In this document: positions 1-7,977 of the stretch, piece by piece
Numbering within the stretch: the first letter of the stretch is position 1
Layout of the letters: each line of letters begins with the position of its first letter
From: Thoreauomyces humboldtii
Taxonomy: Eukaryota; Chytridiomycota; Chytridiomycetes; Spizellomycetales; Powellomycetaceae
NCBI GenBank assembly: GCA_027596035.1
Contig: JADGJA010000754.1
Coordinates: 1-11,212 of the forward strand
Reading direction: 5' to 3'
DNA: 11,212 bases
Position numbers and translations under genes: made by a program
The notes under the pieces: model-generated
The model's input: the letters and a program-made list of their open reading frames with translations, nothing else
What the model was told of the DNA's origin: nothing
Databases searched by the model: none

Positions 1-640
1 CTCCCCCCCTCCCCACTCCGTTCCCCGTTACCCGCTCACTGATCGCTGTCGCAGCCGGCTGCCATTGGTCATGACCAGTGACCCTCCGAGTTGCTGTTCC
101 ACCTTGCCTATCCTCCATAACCTCCATCAAACCTCTTCCACGGCCAAATGTACTTTCCTTTTGTAACTTACCTTTGCAAATACACGTCTCTTCGTCTCCT
201 TGTCTCTCTGCATGGGAGTATATCGAAGCTTCCTTCCATTTGAGTCCATGCATTACAGTAGAACTCTCTTGTTCGGATCAACGTAGACTATGTTGGAGTG
301 AAGATCTGCATGCCGCAATGCTGGAAGGTTTTCCGTTACGTATTTTGCGTCCGAGGTACGTTTCTGTTCAGCTTTGCTGCGTGACTTCTGCTTTCCCATG
401 ATCTTTTTCTTCTTGCCTGGCGGCTGTGAAGCAAGAATGCATTCAGATGGTGTATCCCAGCACGCCTCAACCACAGTCGCCATCACCACTTACCTGCATC
501 GAGATACTGACCGCGACTCCGTCGGTGTAGATCGAGCGGGCAAACTCCAAACCTGAATACTTCTTCTTGATGATCTTCTTGTTGGTATCAAGGACGGCCT
601 CCCATGATCTCATGACATCGTAGGTAATGCGGGGGCGACC
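1..640 (-). pseudogene. Fanzor-like (eukaryotic TnpB / OMEGA) nuclease fragment, broken
   Basis: Fanzors are RNA-guided nucleases of the TnpB family carried by eukaryotic mobile elements. Read on the minus strand, an exon ending at 494 encodes a helical basic stretch followed by FARSIYTDGVAVSISMQ; a TDG motif followed by VS is typical just before the catalytic core. A canonical intron (424-493, 70 nt, GTAAGT..CACAG) joins in phase 0 to an exon at 423-172. That exon has a Lys-rich linker and then NIVYVDPNKRVLL, matching the RuvC-I motif; the candidate catalytic Asp is codon 277-279. The next codon block reads TAA (253-255) and then CMDSNGRKLRYT and QRDKETKRR in the same frame, as in Fanzor1 proteins, so TAA replaces one internal residue. 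A second donor GTAAGT (171 downward) could pair with an acceptor at 103, but the following exon soon meets a stop. The rest of RuvC and the zinc finger would lie left of the window. The 5' limit near 640 is uncertain. Family call is from motifs only. Confidence 0.62.
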
Positions 641-1920
641 AATGCCAAGGATGGGAGGGCTTGCGAATGCGTTTCGTTCCCGCGTTCCTTGAAACTGGTG
701 ATTACGAACAGAGCCATCGAGCCCGCTGCTGCCGAAGCAAGACGTCCCTGTATTGCGCCAGGTTCTTTTGAACAGAGCATGGCGTATGTTAAAGGCGCAG
801 CCAACGGACTTGCGCATCGAAAAAGATGTGCAGTCCGATAGCTTTCCGTGTTCTTAAAGGAGGTTTGCCTTGGCCACACGAGTAGCGGGTTCCGAGAAGA
901 CAACAGTGACGATGGGGCGTACTGCTTGCAGATACTGAGACAAGAACGGTATCCACGGCAGCCACTTGTGTTTTCCAGGAAACCGCCACAGGTCGATGAA
1001 CGGAAAGGCGCATTGACTTTTTGAGGAAAGAAGACGGTAGTTCTGAACAGCATTCTCTAATGCTTCCAAATGGGCAAGAAAGTTGCTGACAATGCAACCT
1101 GCTCGGCTTAACCCGCCAAGGAATGGAACGCCCGCAGCGTACTCCTCCAAGGGGATGTGCTTTCCAACCATGACGAGGAGAGTGTGGCCTCCAATCTGGA
1201 GCGGAGTAGCTTGCCGCTTCTGGACCGCCAGACTCTCGGGACGGTATCGATGGATGCTCGCAAGGATCTCTTCAGGGTGTTCAATCGCAAAAGAGATGAC
1301 AGAACTGAACCACTCGTCGATGATGGCGTCGGGATGCGCTCCGGCGGCAAAGTCATTGAAAAAGGATGTGCCGAGCTTTTGGAAGTGGTGAATGTCGGGC
1401 AAAGAGGGAACATAGGATATGAAGTAGCCTCCGGGCTGCTGGTTCAGCAGCGTTCCTTTCCCAGGAGAGCAATAATCGCTTGCTCCCTGACGTCACAAAT
1501 CTCTGCAGCAACGTCCGGGACAATTCGTCCTCGCGGCAATTCGAAAGCAACACCATTTGCCAGCGTCTCGGGATCCACCGCACCGAGAGTCTGCACAAAC
1601 TCAGCAAAGACTCCAGTCTTTCGCTCCTTGAGGTCCGCTTCAAATCGATTCCATGGAGTACTGGGTCCCCGACATTTTCCGATATATCGGACAGCACATT
1701 CCGCGACCGTATCAGAAGATGGTAGTTCTAGAGTATTTCATCTGGGAAAGATTTATCCCCAGGAAAGAGGAAAGCCTTGGGGAATGGCGGCCGCGCAACA
1801 TGTAACGTCCGCTCTGATTGCTTAACATGGAAACCGTCATCTTCTTCCTCCTCAGAATCCGAAACCGTGAACTTGGGGTGTTGCGACACGGCTTGGTGTT
1901 CATCATTGTAGTCGATTGCA
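641..1920 (-). pseudogene. Uncharacterised fungal protein gene, interrupted by frameshifts and a stop
   Basis: I do not recognise a named domain, but the minus strand reads as one protein if two one-base gaps are bridged. From about 1919 an acidic linker (SDSEEEEDDGF) leads to a segment ending DEIL. The frame then breaks at 1728-1733 and resumes with LPSSDTVAECAVRYIGKCRGP. A helical segment continues to EQAIIALLGKER, and the frame breaks again at about 1450-1453. The longest intact stretch (about 1460 to 857) includes QPGGYFISY, HHFQKLGTSFFNDF, IDEWFSSVISFAIEHPEE, FPFIDLWRFPGK and VRPIVTVVFS. It ends at TAA (854-856), yet the same frame stays open beyond it into the Fanzor-like fragment. Both breaks are repaired by adding one base, so either sequencing loss or real decay would explain them. 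No start ATG is seen: a TGA lies just upstream of the acidic segment, so a 5' exon is probably missing or spliced. Protein-like composition argues against chance; function unknown. Confidence 0.5.
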
Positions 1921-2514
1921 TTTGCCTTTCTTCAATGTGTCACAATGGCTCCTAACAGCTTGGCGCTTCAGAATTCGAAGCAGCTTCCGCGCAGTTCAAG
2001 TCCTTCCTTGTCATGAGGCGGAATTTGTGTCAACAGAAGGACGTTGGTAACCTGCAACCGCAGCAGGCACTCGAACACATCCCTGTCGCGTTGGTCTTTC
2101 CGCCCTCCCAAATCGAATCTCGATGTCCCGCGAGGCTTCTCATTGTAGTGGGCCGAGTCCAGCATTCTTCATGTCTCGATTCGATAGCTGCTCTCCCGTC
2201 CAGGTTTAGGCGACACCGAGGGTACAGCCTATACCGTGAGCCCGTGGCCTAGGAAGATAGGCAACCAGCTGGATCACTGAACTCCTGTTGTGTGAAGTGA
2301 TCCCCCCCTGACACTCCCATATCTCTCAGCGTGTCGTTCCAAGAGCCCGGTGACATCGTGTACTGTAGTGGAAGCTCTGTATATCGTTTGTGTCCATATT
2401 GCTTCCCTAAGTACCTTCAAACAAAGTTCTTTTGCGGAGTTGAAAACTCGCGGGTGTACGGAAAGCCGATGAGATAGTCTGGACAGCGAGAATATCACGA
2501 GATTAATCGTTACG
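1921..2514. other. Unassigned stretch between two minus-strand loci
   Basis: Open frames occur on the minus strand at 1968-2165 and 2274-2498 and on the plus strand at 2013-2252. None has a recognisable domain or clear splice support. The 1968-2165 minus frame (LGGRKDQRDRDVFECLLRLQ) could be a 5' exon of the broken gene to its left, because a GT follows the final Gln, but I found no acceptor that restores the downstream frame. No RNA gene or repeat was seen. Confidence 0.3.
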
Positions 2515-3390
2515 CTATCGCAAGAGAAAACCTGTGCCCCAAGTCCACTTGAGTTCCGATGAGGTTGCGCAGCAATTCCCGACTGCGCAGTCGGTCTCGA
2601 AGAAGAGGGCTACGATCGTCGAGTACCCGGTCTTTGCCACAACTTGGGTACACTCGCCAGGAATTGACCTATCGCAGTGATGGATGCTACCGTTGTTTTT
2701 CGATACCGGGCCTTCGAGGAAGCCGACACTGAAAATAGGCGGAAGGTCCTTCCCCGGTACGTGGATACACAGGTAGCCTTTCACGACGGCCAATCCTCCG
2801 GACTCAGCTTGCGATGAGAATTGGTGCGGTTCGACCTTCGTCAGTCCATTCAAAGACGAGCACGACACCATTTGGATCGCGAGCATATTCGATGGCATAC
2901 TCCAGATCCGGGGTTAGATAGACGCCGAAACCAAACTCGCCTTGTGCACCGGTTCCCGCTTGAAAGGGGCCGATTCCCTCCTCGATCAGCATGGGAAGCA
3001 CGGCTCTGTTTGATGAGACGCCGCGATAAAGGACCTTGCCCGTCAGCTTGCTCGGCAGATCTAGCGTGGCAGTCGTGCCCCTTTTCCTACGAGTTTTGGG
3101 ATATTTTCGGTATACTTCCCAAATTCGAGCAGGCCAGCTGGTGTGCACTGGCCCGTGTTGAGCAGTTGAGACTTGGTAGGTCGCGTCTCTTTGTGGCTTC
3201 GGGTTCCCCGTTCCGTGCGCAATCTCCGCTTGAAGCTCACCGGGTTGGGAGTTCGGGTCTTGCACCGTGAAACCTGCGCCAAGAGCGCTCTCTGCTCCAA
3301 AAAGGTCGGAGATGGCAGCAGGGGGTACAAATATGTCGTCTTCCCACGCTCCGGGATTGGTAAACTCGAAAGTTGCAAGAATCGCTCGAA
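2515..3390 (-). CDS. Probable ADP-ribosyltransferase-fold protein, gene model uncertain
   Basis: The minus strand encodes a region resembling the ART/PARP-like fold. It has KVLYRGVSSNRA (first beta strand with Arg, about 3023-3025), an EEGI segment, then GEFGFGVYLTPDLEYAIEYA. The latter is the 'FGxGVYLT...A..YA' pattern of ART-like families, with a Tyr in the second motif position. Next comes VVLVFEW, then in another frame GLAVVKGYL and VGFLEGPVS, whose Glu could serve as the third catalytic residue (R-Y-E, inferred). The frame change is explained by a possible 40-nt intron (2796-2835, GT..AG, joining TDEG to LAVVKG) or by a one-base insertion; 40 nt is short against the 59-78 nt of other introns here. 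Upstream, a good intron (3391-3461, 71 nt, GTGAGC..CTGTAG) would join a short 5' exon ending at 3462, but no in-frame ATG was found there. The natural substrate is unknown. It may also be a decaying copy. Confidence 0.45.
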
Positions 3391-3462
3391 CTACAGATGG
3401 GGATTGAATAAGTCTGAGACCCACTCAGAGAGAGCGGGCGGGGGAGAAAAGCCGAGCTCACC

Positions 3463-4049
3463 TTGATCGCGAGCAGAACAGTGAAGCGCCCTTTCCTAGG
3501 TGTTTGGGCTATTTGGGATACAACTGCCAGAGTCGAGTGCAGTAAAAAGCACTGCCGGGTCGCACCCCGTCAATTGTAGAATTACTCATTCTCCTGGTGA
3601 GGTAAGGCGTTGCCAACCGGATGAAGGGCGTATGGGTCCGCTCAGTACCCGAATCCGGCCTTTCGAAACTGTAAACGAAATAGTAAACGACACTAAGGCA
3701 CTGCGCTTTTGGCGCAATCGGTCAAGCGCGAACCCAGGCATGACCCCTCCTGCAGGGTTTTGTCAGGCCCGGACAGCCGCCCTCACTGCTGGGATGGTGG
3801 AAACCAGAAACCACGGTGCAGAAAGGCTGCTCCGCGTGCTGCCTGTGCGGGTGAGAGCCGGTTGCGGGTCAGGAGCGTCCAATCCGGATGTTCGGCTGGC
3901 TCAACGTTCGGAATTGCGGTGATGCCGACTCCCAGGCGCTAGACTGTCTCAGGTTCCTCGCACGTAGATAAAGAGCGCTCAGCTTGTGATGCTGCGCACA
4001 ATATGACCCGGTCCACGAAGTAGCTACTGCGCACCTAATGACGTCAACA
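3463..4049. other. Orphan stretch with no assignable gene
   Basis: A 140-codon open frame on the plus strand (3500-3922) shows no domain, and its residues (Arg/Gly/Ala-rich, shifting character) look like chance. A minus-strand ATG near 3590 opens about 26 codons and could be a first exon of the ART-like gene, but I found no splice that keeps the frame. The segment 3700-3960 is unusually rich in short GC stems, for instance AGCCG near 3855 against CGGCT near 3895. No known RNA family could be matched. Confidence 0.25.
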
Positions 4050-4283
4050 TCAGTTCTCATCTCGCTTCGATCTGAATGTCATTGCTTTGCAGAAATGCAG
4101 GAGTCCCTTTACTGTGAGGATCGCTGGGGTGGCGGTCATGACTTCGATCCAGTTATCGAAAGAAACGATCACAAATTGAACCTTTGTGAAAAGGTCCCGA
4201 ACGGAGTTGTCTGCACATCGTGCAACGTAGACCTCACTTTCCTGATCGTGTTCGCGCGGAGGATTGGGGAAGTTGAAGTTCAT
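4050..4283 (-). CDS. Possible small hypothetical protein (77 aa)
   Basis: The frame opens with an ATG in a fair fungal context (AAAC before it) and runs 77 codons to TGA. The start MNFNFPNPPREHD is followed by a mixed region with a hydrophobic core (VQFVIVSFDNWIEVM) and an ILTVKGLLHFCK segment. No signal peptide or domain is recognised. A plus-strand frame of 92 codons overlaps almost exactly, so strand choice is not secure. It lies downstream of, and on the same strand as, the two-exon gene at 4474-5016, and could also be a 3' part of that transcript. Confidence 0.25.
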   Translation of the reverse strand: MNFNFPNPPREHDQESEVYVARCADNSVRDLFTKVQFVIVSFDNWIEVMTATPAILTVKGLLHFCKAMTFRSKRDEN

Positions 4284-4473
4284 GTTTATCGCGGGCAGAC
4301 GCGCGGCTCCGAGTGACCGTCAAGTCACCGTTCTCGAATTTTTTTCGATGCCGTACTGGGACCACAGTTTCCAGCTTGTTCGCCTTGTTTACCTACTTTT
4401 GGCGCGGGCTGCTCGTCGCTTCAGCTCATTGTTGTGGTGATCGTCTATCATGCTTCCCAACAGTGAGAAACGC

Positions 4474-5016
4474 TTACCTCCTCAATCCTTTCCCACGACC
4501 GTGACGATGTGCTGCAGAAGTCTGGTGAGTAAGCGGCACCCGCCTCGAACCTTTGCGCCGAGGCGCAAGGAAGAATATAGGTGCCATTTTCGAATAGGCT
4601 GACTCCACGGACCTCTTCAGCGTCGGCCAATCGTACCCGCACCCAGGAAGGCCCACGTCGCGCACCCAAGCTTCCCGCACGCTGCAGAAAAAAGAAAGGC
4701 ATGAGTGAGACGCACGAATAAAGTCGCTAGTCACGATGCGCACATCCGAGCCCACTCACCTCAGGCCAACGCTCCCCTCTTGGTTACAAAACTGTTTGAT
4801 CTCTGCGTACCTAGCAGCTTCGCAAATACGTCTAGCTCGCTCCAAAGCCCAACGATCAACGTCCCCCCGTGAACGGAAGGTGAACTGGCGATCGACTTGA
4901 AGCGCAAAGATATCGACCACGACGGAAGGGGCGCCGGTCGGACGATGACGACGACGACGAGAAGAGTGCGCAGACGGAGGGGGAGGATCAGGTTGAGGGT
5001 TTGAAGGATCCGACAT
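4474..5016 (-). CDS. Hypothetical protein, two exons (about 154 aa)
   Basis: The start ATG at 5016 sits behind a long CT-rich leader typical of fungal transcripts. Exon 1 (5016-4760) encodes a Pro-rich, then Arg-rich N-terminus (SSRRRRHRPTG), then VVVDIFALQVDRQFTF and an amphipathic helix with WALERARRICEAARYAEIK. A canonical 78-nt intron (4682-4759, GTGAGT..TTCTGCAG, strong pyrimidine tract) separates it from exon 2 (4681-4474). The joined frame is open for 154 codons: REAWVRDVGLPGCGYDWPTL, MAPIFFLAP and a basic tail ending LRR. A second possible intron (4409-4477, 69 nt, GTAAGC..GAGCAG) would replace the stop by a few codons and another stop. A competing open frame in exon 2 (EEVRGVSLFENGTYILP) would need a different splice. 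I do not recognise the family; the basic N-terminus could suggest nuclear localisation, as inference only. Confidence 0.5.
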
Positions 5017-5020
5017 GGCG

Positions 5021-5098
5021 AGAGAGAGAGAACGAGAGAGAGGATGAGAGAGAGTTAGAGAGACAGAGACAGAGCGTTAGAGAGAGAGAGGGAAAGAG
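5021..5098. repeat. Imperfect (GA)n / (CT)n tract, leader of the minus-strand gene
   Basis: The plus strand is almost pure purine here, with GAGA blocks broken by GTTA, ACGA and GGAT. On the minus strand it is a CT-rich tract ending 4 nt before the ATG at 5016. Such pyrimidine-rich leaders are common just upstream of fungal starts, so this supports that start. Confidence 0.8.
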
Positions 5099-5108
5099 AT
5101 TGCTGCTC

Positions 5109-5129
5109 CTGCTGCTGCTGCTGCTGCTG
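5109..5129. repeat. (CTG)7 microsatellite
   Basis: Seven perfect CTG units on the plus strand (CAG on the minus strand), flanked by near-units. It adjoins the CT-rich leader of the gene starting at 5016, so it probably lies in its 5' UTR or promoter. It could be translated only if transcription began farther upstream. Confidence 0.85.
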
Positions 5130-5224
5130 TTGAAGTTGAAGTTGGCAGAGGGGGGAGGGAACTGGTACTCTGGTCTTATACGACTTGCGACGTTACTGCT
5201 TTGACACTGGAAACGGTTGTTCTG

Positions 5225-5504
5225 AACTTGAAGTAATAGTAAGGTTTCCAGGGAATGCCCCATCAACTTGACCAGACGCCCAGTCCAAGTGGACCGCACG
5301 CGGTCAGCCAGGGTCCGCATCTCTGCCATGTATTACATGTGCCGTATCTCAAGGCGGGCGATTTTGGCAGCGTCTTCGATCTGTGCCCACGTATACCTCC
5401 TCGATTCGCGCAATCTTGCCAGCGTCCTCGATCCGTGCCGTCTCGATCGCCGCATTTGCATCACAAGTCCTGCCATGCTGATGTTTGAAGAGAACCGTGC
5501 CCAT
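5225..5504 (-). pseudogene. Possible remnant of a helical / coiled-coil coding region
   Basis: On the minus strand one frame reads NAAIETARIEDAGKIARIEE. After one extra base another reads AQIEDAAKIARLEIRHM, a stop (TAA), and then, in the same frame, MAEMRTLADRVRSTWTGRLVKLMG. The two IED.A.KIAR units come from an imperfect DNA repeat (5355-5386 and 5407-5438) whose differences fall mainly at third codon positions, which suggests past selection on the protein. The heptad-like spacing suggests a helix. Frameshift plus stop mean it is not a working gene as read. No family is recognised. An upstream ATG at about 5603 opens a Pro/Ser-rich frame that could have been its N-terminus. Confidence 0.35.
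5355..5438. repeat. Imperfect direct repeat, two 32-nt copies 52 nt apart
   Basis: Copy 1 is 5355-5386 and copy 2 is 5407-5438; 26 of 32 positions match by direct comparison. The shared core on the plus strand is AGCGTC(T/C)TCGATC. Between them lie 20 nt including the complement of GTATAC. Confidence 0.75.
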
Positions 5505-6465
5505 TTTGTTGGAATCGTTGGGACGGTGACGATGGGGACCGTGGGGACGGGGGGCGACGGGGAAGGTTGCCGGCAGTTGAGATTGTTGAGATTTGGCTGA
5601 CCATGGCTGCGTGCTAGGCAATGCGAACGCGATAAGTGTTCCCCAGAGCGATTTGATCCCTTGTCGTTTGGACGACAGACTTTTTAATTGGGCTCCTGAG
5701 CCCCATGATTGGATTCTGAAAGTTTATCGGATCGCCTTTTCGCCGAAAGTAAATTCGCTCGGGATCCTGGTGTTTTTGTCTTGAATCCGCTCATGCGTAT
5801 CTGAGCGCATTTCCACGTCTAGATGGTGGAAAATTGTACGACTGATCCACACTGGTAAAGCACGAAATACCGGTACGGCATGTTGAGGACCAAGGCAGGA
5901 GCCGTGGAGATCTGCTGCGCAAGTACGGATCTTTTGCTATTCGGATTACCTTGAAAGAAATAGCTTGTGGGATAGTGGGATATATCCGCCAGAAACATCA
6001 GGTAGCCGCCGATGCTTGAAAGAAAAGGCATCGTTTCGCGGTGAGAGTACGAATGTCTTGAGACCACGGTTGTAGATCCGGTCACGGAACACCGAGTTCG
6101 TTTTGGCGCGGTAAGGCCATGGAGTTCTCCCCGTGTCCATGTCCTACAATCCTGGAGCAGTTGATCTTGTATGATAGGGATCAAGACAGTACCTGGAAGT
6201 AAAAGTCTGAGACGATCTGGGGATGTGCGAGGAGGGGTCTCACGCGTTGCGGCACGGGAAGCTGTTCTTCAGAGACGGCCCGGCTGTTCAGGGCTGTTCA
6301 GGTGACTTTTGACAGGGTCGGTGTCGCTCTCCTCTTGGCGCACAAGCTTCCCAAGTTCCCACCGATGTCTTGGGCGGAACAAACGGTTCCAGACCTCCTA
6401 AGGCTCCCTCAAGCAGACTCGGTTGTTCTCATCTCTAAAGTGACTTTGGATTCCCGCTCCTCATC
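5505..6465. other. Largely unassigned stretch; upstream region of the hemerythrin gene
   Basis: Minus-strand open frames at 5819-6184 and 5946-6140 overlap in different frames. Each has protein-like patches (TPWPYRAKTNSVFRDRIYNRGL in one, NPNSKRSVLAQQIS in the other), and a GTAATC donor at about 5950 sits between them. This may be a decayed or spliced gene, but I cannot build a model. A CCAAT motif on the minus strand lies near 5707. From 6190 to 6465 I see no gene; this should contain the promoter of the plus-strand hemerythrin gene, including a short tandem repeat of GGCTGTTCA at about 6282-6300. Confidence 0.3.
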
Positions 6466-7367
6466 ATGATATCATCGGTTATTGCGGCTTCATCCAGCGT
6501 ACGCGGCCGTGCGGTCCACGTTCGGGTCACGAGAGGTCGTTCCGCTGCACTCCAGCTCCGGCACTTCAAACCCTTCCGTCCGTTGGAGGTCACTCAGCCT
6601 GGCATCGTCGAGGCCGTCGTTCAGGACCACAAGAATATCGCTGAATGCTACAAGGTATCGGAAGGCGGGAAGAGGAGCACTGCTGGTCACAGGGGGGTGT
6701 TCATTCAGACTCTGTTCACCCCCGCGCAGAACTATAAAGACAAGGCAGGCGACCCGATCGAGCAGGCAAAGTGGGGAAACCAGCTAATCTGGGAGGTCGC
6801 CAGGTGGGGTGTCCACCAGCAATTGGACTGAGGTCACACCCAGCTCACTCAAATTGGTCCCATTCGGAATTCAGGCACTCAGTGGCGGAAGAGATCGTCG
6901 TGTATCCCTCCCTTCGTCTCCTACCCAACGGTCACCACGTCCATCATCAAGCCCTTGTTCAGCACCAGCAGATTAAAGACGACCTCCACATCCTCGACCG
7001 CATGTCCAAGCTCGACGCCACCTATCCAAACCAGCTGGCCAAAGTCATGCGAGACCTAGACCACCACTTCAAGGAGGAAGAACGAGTGGAACTCCCAAAG
7101 CTGGCGGACCATCTTTCGAAAGAGGAGAGCGGACGCATGAGGAAGGAGTTTGAGAGGATGAAGCGTTTGGTTCCGACCAGGTGATGTTGAAAGAACGGTG
7201 TTGCGGGATGTAGAATGGGATGACTGATCATGTGTTTCATCTAACTTTCATGCAGGCCTCACCCGTCGGCGCCTGACAAGCCGCCGTTTGAGACGGTAGC
7301 GGGCCTTTTGGCTGCTCCGTTGGACAAGATTAAGGATATGTTCCGTTCATTTCCCAAAAAGGAATGA
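6466..7367 (+). CDS. Hemerythrin / HHE cation-binding domain protein, four exons, 226 aa
   Basis: HHE proteins bind a di-iron centre and are linked to oxygen, iron or nitric-oxide handling; the role here is unknown. Exons are 6466-6654, 6730-6803, 6875-7180 and 7256-7367, separated by introns of 75, 71 and 75 nt, all GT..AG. The last has a CTAAC branch site 10 nt before the acceptor. The joined frame is 227 codons including TGA. Residues 1-40 are rich in Arg, Ser and Ala without acidic residues, suggesting a mitochondrial presequence. Ligand-type residues follow: QDHKNI (His55), ARHSVAEE (His89, Glu93), VQHQQIKDDL (His118), and LDHHFKEEERVELP (His151 or 152, Glu156). The C-terminus, PHPSAPDKPPFETV, is characteristic of fungal members. 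Intron 1 is phase 0, a multiple of three and free of stops, so retention would insert 25 residues rather than truncate. The start is the first ATG and gives the leader. Confidence 0.88.
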
Positions 7368-7840
7368 GGAGGGCCCAGGATGCGCGCGAGCTTGGTGTTG
7401 TCGCACATGTAGTTTTAGGTTAGGCATTCCGACGCATGTATGAAGCGTTCGTAATGAGTTCTATTCAGAAGCGGTTCTGGAGCCGATCTGTTTGCTCTCG
7501 TTCTTGTCACCTTTCTTCGGTGGTTCTCTGGATTCTTCCCGAAGGCTTGGATGGGTGCCTTCTTTTTCGTGTGGGGACGGTTTGCGTGCGTGGGTGGGCC
7601 AGCGGCGAAAGGCTCAAGGTGGGTCCACGCACAGGGTCACTGCCGAAACCGACACAGCCTCGCTCGCTCTGGCCGCTCTCTGCCCGCCGCTGACCGCACA
7701 AACCTCTGCTCTGCCCACCCCATGGAGCGCCCCATCGATATGCTACAGTAGTAGTATGCATCGTGGAGAGCAGAGGCCGAGTTCTTTTGTTGTTTTTCTT
7801 TCCCGACATCCACGCAGTTCTGATGCTGGGGACAAGGATG
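7368..7840. other. Intergenic region: hemerythrin 3' end and upstream region of the next gene
   Basis: Open frames on both strands cross this stretch but show no domain, and the plus-strand ones run through the TATA box and CA repeat downstream, so they are chance. It should hold the hemerythrin terminator and the upstream control region of the gene at 7978. I could not identify specific binding sites. Confidence 0.4.
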
Positions 7841-7850
7841 TATATAAAAG
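7841..7850 (+). promoter_or_regulatory. TATA box (TATATAAAAG)
   Basis: A full consensus TATA element lies 128 nt before the ATG at 7978, followed by a CT-rich stretch and a CA repeat where transcription would be expected to begin. In fungi such boxes mark strongly or conditionally expressed genes. Confidence 0.75.
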
Positions 7851-7896
7851 GCACGGGTCCTTGCATGCTTCCCTCCTCTCTCACAGCGACACCCAG

Positions 7897-7920
7897 ACAC
7901 ACACACACACACACACACAC
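7897..7920. repeat. (AC)12 microsatellite in the probable 5' UTR
   Basis: Twelve perfect AC units between the TATA box and the ATG at 7978. It probably lies in the leader or at the transcription start region; length is likely variable between strains. Confidence 0.9.
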
Positions 7921-7977
7921 ATACTCAACAGTCTCCACTCGACCGCTCCCCTCTTTAACCTACCGCCAATCACAAAC

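Noticed and set aside
1157..1825. 222-codon open frame on the plus strand
   Set aside because: It is antisense to the protein-like minus-strand gene, whose residue patterns are far more coherent; this frame has no recognisable patch.
3703..3775. tRNA-like segment with an A-box-like sequence (TGGCGCAATCGG) and a 4-bp D-stem
   Set aside because: The anticodon loop lacks U33 in any pairing I could draw, and no B box (GGTTCAAAT-like) follows, so a tRNA is not supported.
3500..3922. 140-codon plus-strand open frame
   Set aside because: No domain, no clear start context, and composition that looks random; left as unassigned sequence.
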